In this document: positions 55,783 through 64,000 of the stretch, one piece after another
Layout: each line of letters opens with the position of its first letter
Numbering within the stretch: position 1 is the first letter of the stretch
NCBI GenBank assembly: GCA_019828565.1
Contig: JAHDYR010000034.1
Coordinates: 1 to 64,000, forward strand
Direction of reading: 5' to 3'
Origin: Carpediemonas membranifera
Lineage: Eukaryota > Fornicata
DNA length: 64,000 nt
Notes under the pieces: model-generated
The model's database searches: none
The model's input: only the letters and a program-made list of their open reading frames with translations
What the model was told of the DNA's origin: nothing
Program-made: the position numbers and the translations under genes

Positions 55783-57429
55783 ATGCCGAATGAGCAGAGT
55801 GCTGTGAATACGGACTCATGTGTAATAGAGAACACGTCAATCAAGACCTTTGGAACGGAAGTTCCTGTTTCCGGACGCTTATCTATCGAGAAACTTGGAA
55901 ATGGACTGTGGCACTTCATTTGGGACAGCTACACAGTCATCAACTCGAAGAACGTTGACAAGATCTACGATGACGAGGCTGAGTTCGACAAGGACCTGTC
56001 CTTCTCGATCCCCTTCTCCCAGATCAAGCGACTGATGCGAAGAATGCCCGTCAACGCCAAGAGCTTCCTGGTGCTGACTCTCACAAACCCCCTGGTCATG
56101 TACGGTCGCACAGTGGGCCCTGTCTATTTCGACGACGGTGGGCTGCCCGAGCTGTTCCGCTTCCTAATCAACCTCAACGCCATCCAGCTGCTGAGCCCCG
56201 ACATGTTCATACTGACGCAGACAGACGCCGCACCGGCCCGTACCCCGGACCCCCTGGCGTCTATATACAAGGATGTCCCCGCCAAGCCTGCAAACCTCCC
56301 GAACCGGCCGAAGAAGGAGCCGTACTACCGGCTGGTGCGCCGTATCAGCCCCCAGAAGTTCACGGAAGACGAGCTGAAGCAGATGGCGATCGAGGAGAGC
56401 ATGGACGGCAGCCGGGTGACGACGGCGTTCATCGAGAGCAACCTCATGGACTCCCGCGGCGTCGTCGCCTTCGAGGAGCTTCGGGCGAACCTCAGACACC
56501 GCAGCTCCGCCCCGGACGCGACGGCGTTCAGTCTAGAGATGCTTCTGGGCATCTTCCCCAAGGACAGCACGGCGGCAGACAGGGAGGACATCCGGGGGAC
56601 GGACAAGTGCCGCTACCTGCGGTACAAGCAGCAGGTGCTCTCATTCGACCCCGAGCAGCTCAAGAACTTCAGCACACTGGAGGAACACATGCAACGGGTG
56701 GAGAAGGACGCCGTCCGGGCCGACCGGGACAACGAGTTCTACGCCGACCAGCCGGACACGCCCGAGATCCTCATCGGGGGCATGCGGTGCCACAACCCGA
56801 ACATCCTGAAGGTGTACCACATCGTATGCGCCCATCTGATGCTCAACATGGACCTGGGGTACGCCCAGGGCATGACGGACTTCATCACGCCAGTCCTGGA
56901 GCTCACAGACGGCGACGAGGCCCGCACCTTCTGGATATTCGCGGCTCTCATGCGGCGGTACGGCGACAACTTCGGGCTGGGTGAGCGGAACACGATCCAG
57001 CGTCGCCTCGAGGAAGTGTGGCGACTGACGGCCATAGTCCATCCTGAGCTGGCGGCCGTGTTGCGGGACCGGGACTGCAAGGCGCTGTACTTCTCGTACC
57101 GCTGGCTGCTGCTGCTGTTCAAGCGGGAGATGGCGGACTACAGGTCCGTGCTCCGGCTGTGGGAGGTCGTGCTGTCGTGCCGCGAGACCCAGCACTTCGA
57201 CATCGTCATGGCCGTGGCGCACATCAACTCGTGTCTTCACGACTATGTCGCCCAGGTGACGTCCCCGGACGAGGTCACGGACGAGTATCTGCTGCAGGCC
57301 TCCTCGTCCTGGCCCACCATCGACGTCAGGGAGCTGGCGTTCAATGCGAACATGATTCTGGCGACCATCCACGACAGCCTCAACGAAGACTTCCTCGCAC
57401 CCCGCAAGCGCAGGATCGGCGATAGATAA
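55783..57429 (+). CDS. TBC-domain RabGAP (TBC1D15-like)
   Basis: 548 residues from ATG 55783. An N-terminal domain of about 130 residues (VYFDDGGLPELFRFLINLNAIQLL) resembles the N-terminal region of TBC1D15/Gyp7. The TBC domain (about 285-520) contains the Arg-finger motif VEKDAVRADRDNEFY and the Gln-finger motif GYAQGMTDF, so GAP activity toward a Rab is expected. The reading frame happens to be open upstream through the duplication border to 55240, but that part is antisense of the truncated gene. An ATAAA element overlaps the stop. Confidence 0.9.
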   Translation: MPNEQSAVNTDSCVIENTSIKTFGTEVPVSGRLSIEKLGNGLWHFIWDSYTVINSKNVDKIYDDEAEFDKDLSFSIPFSQIKRLMRRMPVNAKSFLVLTLTNPLVMYGRTVGPVYFDDGGLPELFRFLINLNAIQLLSPDMFILTQTDAAPARTPDPLASIYKDVPAKPANLPNRPKKEPYYRLVRRISPQKFTEDELKQMAIEESMDGSRVTTAFIESNLMDSRGVVAFEELRANLRHRSSAPDATAFSLEMLLGIFPKDSTAADREDIRGTDKCRYLRYKQQVLSFDPEQLKNFSTLEEHMQRVEKDAVRADRDNEFYADQPDTPEILIGGMRCHNPNILKVYHIVCAHLMLNMDLGYAQGMTDFITPVLELTDGDEARTFWIFAALMRRYGDNFGLGERNTIQRRLEEVWRLTAIVHPELAAVLRDRDCKALYFSYRWLLLLFKREMADYRSVLRLWEVVLSCRETQHFDIVMAVAHINSCLHDYVAQVTSPDEVTDEYLLQASSSWPTIDVRELAFNANMILATIHDSLNEDFLAPRKRRIGDR

Positions 57430-57570
57430 AGTAGTAATGCAGCTGACCTTGTCCCGCTGCTGGGCAGGGCTCGCGACAGGGGTCCGACCCAGTCTGCGGT
57501 AGTTGTGGGTCCCTCGCCTCCCGGGGTACGTATCTGTGCTCGAGAGCGCCATCGTCCTGCGGCCACGTTC

Positions 57571-57888
57571 ATGTCCCACTCTCGCAGGCTCCTGATGCGC
57601 ACCCTCCAGACGCCAACCGAGGATCGGTCGGCAGTTCCATGCCGGAGCGTAACGTCCTCGGGAAAGGTCGAGGTCGAGGCCAGCGTGGTTGAAACCACCG
57701 ACCGCGCCGAGCTGTCCAAGGCCCTGAATGAGTGCATCAAGCTTTCCAAGAAAACTCAGCGCAAGTTGACCCGTCTGAACGACGGCGATGAGGAGCTGCG
57801 GAACAGCCTGAGGAAGACAACCCGGGACACCAGAGCCGATGTGGGGGTCATCAAGGTCTCCAGCAGCTCAGTGTTACGCAGTATATAG
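57571..57888 (+). CDS. hypothetical 105-residue protein
   Basis: From ATG 57571. The C-terminal half is a charged helix (LNECIKLSKKTQRKLTRLND, then EELRNSLRKTTRDTRAD) and could be a short coiled coil. No family is recognised. The end overlaps nothing; the next gene converges 30 bp away. Confidence 0.5.
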   Translation: MSHSRRLLMRTLQTPTEDRSAVPCRSVTSSGKVEVEASVVETTDRAELSKALNECIKLSKKTQRKLTRLNDGDEELRNSLRKTTRDTRADVGVIKVSSSSVLRSI

Positions 57889-57917
57889 CGCATTGTTCGA
57901 CCCTTCAGTAGCACGGA

Positions 57918-58604
57918 TCATTGTCGTCGTAAACTCAATTTATACACGCTCACGTAAACATCAGCAAAACCGCGCCCCGCGCGGCATGAGGTGACTTGTT
58001 GTCTGGTTAGATGGCCGCCGAAGCAGCCCTCACCTGGCCCCGGTAGACGTTGAAGATTGTGCCGCAGGATAAGAATACTTGAGTCCAGTCTGCGGAGCTT
58101 GGTGATGTCGCCGTGATCACGCTCGTATCTATCAACCTGCTCAGTGGTCAAATTCTTAGTTGCTGACCAATTCACGTGCACACGGAGGCGCCGCTTCATG
58201 GCTGGGGTGAGCACTGTCACTCCGCGATCGATGGTCATGAACCCAGGCCTGACCGGTGCCATCGGCACGAACGGAATGAGCTTCGGCTCTGGCAGGGCCT
58301 CCCTCCACATCGCCAGGTCGCCAATCCACCTGCACCGATCCGCTGCCTTTGCCTTCGACACCTTTTGCTGAGCAATGCTGACGATCTGCTTGAGGACCTC
58401 CTCGTCGAACAGGTTGACCGTCCTCGGTGGGGTCAACGCGTGCGCAGATGCAGAGACGCACGCAAGCAGGCAAGTGAATGTGTACTTAGCCTGCGTGAAA
58501 GAACGCATGCCCGGTTCAAGATTTCCTCGCCGCGGCGCGTTGTTATCGCCTCCGTTAATCTCGCCAATGGCCTTGTTAACGGAAGCCTTCACCTTGGAAG
58601 GCAT
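57918..58604 (-). CDS. hypothetical 228-residue protein
   Basis: ATG at 58604 (MPSKVKASVNKAIGEING). The middle is hydrophilic and basic, with no domain recognised. A TTCACGCAG at about 58490-58500 on the coding strand looks like a 3' splice site and the following FTCLLACVSASAHA stretch is unlike its surroundings, so an unrecognised intron or exon border may exist and the model may be wrong. Confidence 0.4.
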   Translation of the reverse strand: MPSKVKASVNKAIGEINGGDNNAPRRGNLEPGMRSFTQAKYTFTCLLACVSASAHALTPPRTVNLFDEEVLKQIVSIAQQKVSKAKAADRCRWIGDLAMWREALPEPKLIPFVPMAPVRPGFMTIDRGVTVLTPAMKRRLRVHVNWSATKNLTTEQVDRYERDHGDITKLRRLDSSILILRHNLQRLPGPGEGCFGGHLTRQQVTSCRAGRGFADVYVSVYKLSLRRQ

Positions 58605-59042
58605 TGGAGTCTATTGAGCTGCATGCATCGATCATTTCTTTTCAGGGTTCATCAGCTAGCAGCATCCCTCAAAACACAAGAAACCAGCATCATACAACAT
58701 AAAGCGTCTTTACTACTAGTTACAACCGCTTTCCACCACTGGTGTCTCTCACAACAGACGAAGATGACGAAGACGACGACGACATGAGCTTCAGACGCCG
58801 GCAATGGACGGCAGATGAGCGCGTAACAGACGAGCACAGACGCGAAAGAAGACAGCAGCGTTCGACACAGACGCTGGACGACAGACGACGCATCTTTTCG
58901 TGCAGACCGGCGACTGAAAGCACGACAGACCGATGACACAGACGAGGGCTGAAGTGGGTGAGTGGAGGTAGTGTGCCGTGAGTCTATACCACAAAGATGG
59001 TGTCGTAAACTGCGGTCTCACAAACACGGCCGGCGCAACGGC
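58605..59042. other. intergenic region, no gene seen
   Basis: 438 bp. GAC/GAA-rich repeats near 58755-58785 and short overlapping frames on both strands, none with a recognisable domain. It includes the upstream regions of two divergent genes. Confidence 0.4.
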
Positions 59043-59531
59043 ATGAATCAAGATCCTCCGCCAGTGAACGTTGCTCAACTGAAATCAAGCGAGGAGATCT
59101 TCAACTTCTTTGACACGGACCACAGTGGAACTGTGAATGCCCGTGATCTTGAGCGTGTGTTCAGCATTCTCGGTGTTGACCTTTCTTCGAAGGAAGCTCA
59201 GTCGATTATAACCGAACTGGATATGGATAAGTCGGGCAAGATAGACTTTATTGAGTTCTCAACAGTGCTGGGTTCCATCGACGCCATCGATCAGGACGCC
59301 GTCCTCAACGACTGCTTCTCCCTCCTGGCTGGCGACTCGGGCACTGTGTCACTGCGGTCGCTGTTCTCTGTGCTCAAGTCCCTCGGCTTCACCAGCAACT
59401 ACGACGACATGCTGCTGTTCGTGTCCCAGGTCTCCGACGTCGCCCTTGCTCAGAGGAAGGGGCAGATTGTTGTCGACAGGAAGCAGTTCGCCGCCCTGGT
59501 CCGCCTGGCTTACAGTCAGATCGGCAGCTGA
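59043..59531 (+). CDS. EF-hand protein, calmodulin/centrin superfamily
   Basis: 162 residues. Two EF-hand loops are canonical: DTDHSGTVNARDLE and DMDKSGKIDFIEF. The C-terminal half keeps the helix spacing (CFSLLAGDSGTVSLRSLFSVL, FVSQVSDV) but the third and fourth loops lack Ca2+ ligands. A Ca2+ sensor with one active lobe is likely, perhaps centrin-like or a myosin/actin light-chain relative. ATG at 59043 puts the first loop at the usual distance. Confidence 0.85.
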   Translation: MNQDPPPVNVAQLKSSEEIFNFFDTDHSGTVNARDLERVFSILGVDLSSKEAQSIITELDMDKSGKIDFIEFSTVLGSIDAIDQDAVLNDCFSLLAGDSGTVSLRSLFSVLKSLGFTSNYDDMLLFVSQVSDVALAQRKGQIVVDRKQFAALVRLAYSQIGS

Positions 59532-59692
59532 GCCAGCTGGGTGCTCACACCGGAACAACTGGAATGGTGGCCCTGCAACGCATACGCCATGCCCGTCTCT
59601 GGCCTCTGGGATGATCGCGCGCTTGACTCCTCGATCCACTTGCCCGCAGTTTAAATCTCGATTTGACGACAGCCTTTTCCCCTGGATTGGAA

Positions 59693-60328
59693 ATGTCGCA
59701 CCAACCGGACTTAGGGCTGAATGTCCCCGATATTGATCCAAAAGGAGTAATATTCCCAGCAAAGGGGCCGCATCAAGGTTCGACGGACTCTCCATTCGTC
59801 GATGAGGACGTGGCAACAATTCCGCCAGTCCTTCCGCCAGACGGAGACGGACAACCGTCTGTATTGTCCCCGATACCAAAGATGCCCGCCATAGGAAAGG
59901 CTAGGATATCCAAGAGGAAGGCGGCCGGCCGGCGCGGTGCTGCATTCTCGACGTTCCAAACGTCTGTGTTGGTGCACTGCTTCAAGAAGTCTCAGTATCC
60001 CCGCCGGGAGGAGTTTGAGAATATTGCCCGCTTTGTCGGCCTCGAGGCGGACCGGGTGCGGGGCTGGTTCCAGAACTCCCGAACACGTGGCGTCCCCGCT
60101 AAGGCCAAGGTAGACGACATCGCCGTCCCCGCAGAGGCCATCATGGACGGGCTGGCGAGTCGGGGGGCCCAGCTGATGCCCCCGCCCGGCCCCTCCACCG
60201 TGGGGATCCCGATGGTCCCGCCCGTGGCGCGGATTGACGAGGCGTCTCAGTGCGACATAGTGCCTAGTGCGATACAGACGCTGTACCTGCAGGGGGCGTT
60301 TGATGAGGTGCTGCGGCGGGATGAGTAG
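59693..60328 (+). CDS. homeodomain protein
   Basis: 211 residues from ATG 59693. The homeodomain occupies about 80-140: FSTFQTSVLVHCFKKSQYP (helix 1), REEFENIARFVGLE (helix 2) and RVRGWFQNSRTRG (recognition helix with the WFQN-x-R signature). The YP in the loop fits a typical-length domain. Pro-rich flanks follow. It is expected to be a sequence-specific nuclear transcription factor. A TTAAA element follows within 20 bases of the stop. Confidence 0.88.
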   Translation: MSHQPDLGLNVPDIDPKGVIFPAKGPHQGSTDSPFVDEDVATIPPVLPPDGDGQPSVLSPIPKMPAIGKARISKRKAAGRRGAAFSTFQTSVLVHCFKKSQYPRREEFENIARFVGLEADRVRGWFQNSRTRGVPAKAKVDDIAVPAEAIMDGLASRGAQLMPPPGPSTVGIPMVPPVARIDEASQCDIVPSAIQTLYLQGAFDEVLRRDE

Positions 60329-60500
60329 ACGCGTTTAGGGCATTAAAGCCATCATATACTGTGACCTCATACTGTGACGAGACAAGCGACCAGACTGTCG
60401 GCGCCGGGTTCCCGGGTGTCCGGTGCTTCTATTTTTCCCTGGTGCACTGCATTCATCCTCCGAAGTACCAGGTCCGCAGATCAAAACCACTGACCGAGCC

Positions 60501-61421
60501 ATGGTGGCCTTCATTGAGCCAGACGGATCCATAGTTCATCAACAGAGGAGTAGTAACACGAATGAAGAGAATACTCGCCGCGACAATGCGCCGACGAACG
60601 AGAGCCACGAGCCTGGCTCTGACGGGCCGTTGATCTCGAATCTGTCCGACGATACAACAGAGCAAGACGATGAGAGCCGTGATAACGCCAACAGAAACGA
60701 TCCTGCCGTTCACCGAACGCCGCCGTCATTGAACCGCCCGCCCGTGTCACGCATCACACAGTCCGCAGGCCCGGCCCAGTCGAGCAGGGCCCCGTTTGAC
60801 AAACTGCGCGCCTTCTTCGCCCGAGCGGTTACGGAGACGACAGCGGCCATTCTCCAGGCAGACGGCAGCCTCGCCTTCCTGGCTGCTGACTGCGACGGAA
60901 CTCCGCGGCCCCCGACGCCGCCCGTCTCCCGTTTCCTTTGCGACGATGACCCGGGTGATACTTTGATCGGCAGTCCGGCGAGAAGGGTTGGGTTCAGCGA
61001 GACCCTCCCGCGGAGAGCAGCCGACGGCGTGGCCACGACTTCCGCCCCGAATTGCGGGCCATACCGCAGCCCCTGCGTGGACGCATACTTGGCCAACAGG
61101 GTAGCGTACAGCCGAGTCATGAACCTCACCGCCTGGATCGGCCCGATGTGCCGCCAGACCGGGCTGGGGGTCGACGCGGCGATCCTTCGCCGGGTGCTGG
61201 GGCAGCTAGCCTTTACCATGGGTCCCGGGCCGACTGCTGAGTTCACCGCCGGCACATGGAGCGCCATGGCGGCCGTGTTGTGTCTCGTGCTGGCGGACTC
61301 CGCGGTCCACGAGACGGCGGGCATTGTGGTCGGGCCCCATGAGCGGTCCGAGCTCTTGGCGATGGCGGGCATCAGCAGTCGGCAGTATGGTCTCCTGCTG
61401 GACCTGTTCCAACCTGGGTAG
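60501..61421 (+). CDS. hypothetical 306-residue protein, perhaps cyclin-box-like
   Basis: From ATG 60501. The first 100 residues are disordered and rich in Asn, Asp and Ser. The C-terminal 110 residues are helical (YLANRVAYSRVMNLTAWIGPM, FTAGTWSAMAAVLCLVLADS) and could be a diverged cyclin box, but the match is weak. The GTAAA word at about 61523 is 100 bases after the stop. Confidence 0.55.
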   Translation: MVAFIEPDGSIVHQQRSSNTNEENTRRDNAPTNESHEPGSDGPLISNLSDDTTEQDDESRDNANRNDPAVHRTPPSLNRPPVSRITQSAGPAQSSRAPFDKLRAFFARAVTETTAAILQADGSLAFLAADCDGTPRPPTPPVSRFLCDDDPGDTLIGSPARRVGFSETLPRRAADGVATTSAPNCGPYRSPCVDAYLANRVAYSRVMNLTAWIGPMCRQTGLGVDAAILRRVLGQLAFTMGPGPTAEFTAGTWSAMAAVLCLVLADSAVHETAGIVVGPHERSELLAMAGISSRQYGLLLDLFQPG

Positions 61422-61563
61422 TGTACAGCGGGGTGGGTACGAAGCCGGGTCGATGGAGCAGGGGAGCATCGGCGGATAGATCAGGCCTGGCCGATGGGTA
61501 CATAACCTGGCATGTATGCGAGTAAAGTGGATAGCATCATTAACGCCACGATCGAACCATCTC

Positions 61564-62223
61564 ATGTCAGACTTTAAGCTGGTCTTCTTAGGAGCAACAT
61601 CCGTTGGCAAAACAGTACGTTACCATTCCCACGTCTATTACTGAGACGCTGTTCCAGCGCTACACCAAGGGCTTCGTCTCTTCAACAACAACGAGCGTTG
61701 GAGCCAGTTTTGGTGTCAGGAAAGTCACCTGCGACGACAAAACGGTTGTTTCCCTTGGCCTGTGGGACACCGCGGGCATGGAGGTTTGTATCGGCACGGT
61801 CCTCTCACGCAGCGCTTCGAGGCGATCAGTAGGAACTATTACCGCGGGTCCGACGCCACGCTCGTACTATATGACGTCACAGACCCTGCCAGCTGGACTA
61901 AGGCGATGCAGTGGGCCGCCGAGGTGTCCGAGAGCCAGAAGTCTATCCAGATTGCCCTCATTGGGAACAAGCTCGACGCCCTGAAGAACCCTCGCGACGC
62001 GTACCCCTCCCATAAGGCGATCGAGAAGGCAGCGTCGCAGTACGGCGCCAAGGTCTACCAGATCTCTGCCAAGGAGGGCACCGGCACCGATGAGCTGTTC
62101 AAGGACCTCGCCCGCGTTCTCATGGAGCGCCGCGCGAAGGCAGTCAGCAGCCCGGCCCCCGCCGCGGTCCAGCTGAAGGGGGAGGCGGCGGGGAAGGGTT
62201 CCTCGCAGGGCTGTCCGTGCTAG
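61564..62223 (+). CDS. Rab24-like small GTPase (two introns)
   Basis: Exons 61564-61614, 61646-61783 and 61813-62223 give 199 residues. The P-loop is GATSVGKT, then [32 protein letters not shown], NKLD and ISAKEG. The C-terminus ends in GCPC, a CxC prenylation motif. The sequence around the switch II most resembles Rab24: the Gln of the usual WDTAGQE is Met here (Ser in Rab24), which predicts low intrinsic GTPase activity. Both introns are needed to join the GTPase motifs in one frame. GTAAA at 62244. Confidence 0.9.
61615..61645 (+). other. 31-nt intron 1 of Rab gene
   Basis: GTACGT start, ATTACTGAG end, phase 0, directly after the P-loop Lys-Thr codons. Confidence 0.85.
61784..61812 (+). 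other. 29-nt intron 2 of Rab gene
   Basis: GTTTGT start, CTCACGCAG end, phase 0, between the WDTAGME and RFEAIS codons. Confidence 0.9.
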
Positions 62224-62501
62224 ACTGGGCGGGTCATATTATTGTAAAGTAGCCTTATTGGCAGGGCTAAAATTGCAGATCGGACGCATCCGGCGCTTCT
62301 GGGCGTGTGAGGAACTCAACGGACGCTTTTGTATCTCAGGATCGTATTATTTGCAACCGGATCGCAGCCCACAATTGAACTCAAAATAGCGCTGAACCTT
62401 GCAGTTACAGTACCAGCGTCAGGTACACTACTACTACAGTCGGCTGTATCGGCTGACTAAACTGCACCTTGAACTTTCGACGAACACCGAGCAAACGAAA
62501 T
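62224..62501. promoter_or_regulatory. upstream region of second kinesin
   Basis: 278 bp, AT-richer, with no gene seen. It must contain the 3' end signal of the Rab gene (GTAAA) and the kinesin promoter. Confidence 0.4.
62494..62500 (+). promoter_or_regulatory. AACGAAA start-proximal motif
   Basis: One base before the kinesin ATG at 62502. Confidence 0.4.
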
Positions 62502-64000
62502 ATGCAACCTATGGCTTCTAGAAACAATTCTAGGGCTTCAACTCCAAGAATACGGCGTGGTGATTCCGTTGTAGCATTAGATCAAGTCAAAAATCTCACC
62601 AATGCTGGTATTGCGACAAGTCCTGAAAATGTGAAGGTTGTGGTCCGTGTTCGCCCGCCAAACAACAGGGAAACAACTCTGGATGTTGTTGCAGAGGCAG
62701 ATGAACCAAATACGATTCACGTACGGCAGGTGACGAAGACGTTTGACCGCGTCTTCGGGCCGGGGTCCAAGCAGTCGCAGGTATATAACGACGTGGCCTC
62801 CAACTCCGTCTCAGCTGTGCTCGACGGCTTCAACTCGACGATCATCGCCTACGGTCAGACGGGTACCGGTTTGTTTCATGGCCCATCCCGCGGCTCCCCA
62901 CACTTACACAGGCAAGACGTACACGATGACCGGGGGTGGGGCCGAGGTGGACCTCAACTCCCCGACGTCGGTCCCGGAGGAGCACGTTGCGGACAGTGTC
63001 GAGGACAGCGCGGGTATCATACCCCGGGCCGCCTCGCACATCTTCCGGTTCGTTCAGGACAAGCTCGATGAGGTCGAGATCAATGTCTACTGCTCCTACT
63101 GCGAGATATACAACGAGCGTCTGTTCGACCTGCTCTACCTGCGGGACTCGGACCACGACCTCCCAGGCCACCTCGGCCCGGGCATTGTAAGCGTCCTCCC
63201 GACAGCTGCCAGCAACGGTACGAGAGCGGCGCTGAGCGCGCTGCAGCAGCTTGAGATCCGGGAGGACAAGGAGCGCGGCATCTTCGTCCAGGGTCTGACC
63301 GAGGTGCTGTGCTCGTCCGTGCAGGACGTGCTTTCCCTTATCGCCCAGGGCGTCAAGAACAGGGCCGTCCGGGCCACTGACTACAACGCCTGGTCGTCAC
63401 GGTCGCACTCGATCTTCCAGCTCATCGTGGAGAGCCGCCCCATCGATGGCCGGGAACCCATTATCACGAGGTCGAAGCTGAACCTTGTTGACCTGGCGGG
63501 GTCCGAGAAGTGGCGCACCCACATGGAGATGCAGGTCGACCGCATCGCCGAGCTGACGGCGATCAACCAGTCGCTGTCGACGCTGGGCAAGTGCATCCAC
63601 GCCCTCACACAGGCCGGGCGATCCCACATCCCATTCAGAGACTCGAAGCTGACCCGGCTGCTGGCGGACTCCCTTGGTGGCAACGCCAAGACGGTCTTCA
63701 TCGTAACGGTGTCGCCCTCGGTCCTCAATGAAGAGGAGACGCTCAGCACGGTCAAGTTCGCCGACAGGGCGAAGCGGGTCGTCACGCACGTGAAGCGGAA
63801 CGAGGTCCTCGACGGCACGATGCTCATCAAGCGGTACGAGGCGGAGATCCATCGGCTGCGGACCCTGTTGTCCAAGGGCGGCGTGGCCGAGGACTCCCAA
63901 CGGCTGGCCGCCTCCGAGGAGGAGAACCTGCGGCTCCGGGAGGAGAACTCGCGGCTGACCCGGCAGCTGTACCTCGTCCGGGAGGAGAACCGCGCCCTGG
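62502..64000 (+). CDS. kinesin, N-terminal motor, cut by window end (one 43-nt intron)
   Basis: Exons 62502-62868 and 62912 onward. KVVVRVRPPNNRE starts the motor; the ATP loop is GQTGTGKT (split by the intron), then NAWSSRSHSIFQL (switch I), NLVDLAGSEKW (switch II) and HIPFRDSKLTRLL. After the motor, a coiled coil begins (EEENLRLREENSRLTRQLYLVREENRAL) and runs past the window. The motor has an insertion after GGGAEVDLNSPTSV before the first beta strand of the next lobe. The subfamily is uncertain; plant ARK-type kinesins share the INQSLSTLGKCIHALT style. Confidence 0.93.
62869..62911 (+). other. 43-nt intron in kinesin ATP loop
   Basis: GTTTGT start, CTTACACAG end, phase 1 before the Lys-Thr codons, the same position as in the other kinesin. 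Confidence 0.9.

Noticed and set aside
55240-57429. 729-codon frame joining antisense of the small membrane gene with the TBC protein
   Set aside because: The N-terminal 180 codons cross the inverted-repeat border and are antisense to a gene; the TBC protein has its own ATG at 55783.
62502-63071. Kinesin ending early in an Arg-rich tail
   Set aside because: The apparent tail is intron read-through; removing 62869-62911 restores the motor.
1-64000. CRISPR array
   Set aside because: No regularly spaced short repeats; the only short tandem array is the coding EEPA repeat.

Overview
The window is nuclear DNA of a flagellated, probably anaerobic protist. It carries alpha-tubulin (twice), histone H3, two kinesins, an FG-nucleoporin, an RNA polymerase III subunit, a Rab GTPase, RhoGEF and TBC proteins, a ciliary CFAP96-like protein, and rubrerythrin plus an XdhC-type protein of bacterial character. 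Genes are dense and GC-rich, with tiny introns (28-43 nt) whose branch point is fused to the 3' splice site. That combination resembles metamonads. A Carpediemonas-like fornicate is my best guess, by inference only.

Layout. 1-9.1 kb is gene-poor and decayed: broken reading frames (one SET-like), two families of diverged direct repeats, a long hairpin and a fossil intron signature. 9.1-11.3 kb holds two retrotransposon remnants: a gypsy-type RNase H/integrase fragment and a DIRS/Ngaro-type RNase H plus tyrosine recombinase. 11.4-20.4 kb is an accessory block: an 853-codon orphan, XdhC, acylphosphatase, a coiled-coil protein, a SIR2-domain protein like prokaryotic defence NADases, and directly behind it a glutamate-dehydrogenase-like protein that has lost its catalytic motifs. 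20.4-38.8 kb is a conventional block of rubrerythrin, HAD phosphatase, kinesin, RPC10, ING-PHD, CFAP96, KxDL-like, a giant Kelch/coiled-coil protein, H3, FG-nucleoporin, a propeller protein, a long coiled-coil protein and TMEM18-like.

38.5-55.7 kb is the most striking structure: a nearly perfect 3.7-kb inverted repeat (38536-42244 and 51969-55679; four differences found) carrying alpha-tubulin and a CNNM/CBS transporter gene, around a 9.7-kb spacer. Each arm is truncated at one end only, the pattern expected if the spacer was flipped by recombination between the arms. The spacer holds an FGD-like RhoGEF, an orphan and two tandem receptor-like kinases with divergent ectodomains but kinase domains identical over 843 bp except for one base.

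55.8-64 kb has a TBC RabGAP, small orphans, an EF-hand protein, a homeodomain protein, a Rab24-like GTPase with two introns, and a second kinesin cut by the window end. Shared signals are an AACGAAA motif just before several start codons and a (A/G/T)TAAA element at or within about 30 nt after most stop codons, probably the poly(A) signal.
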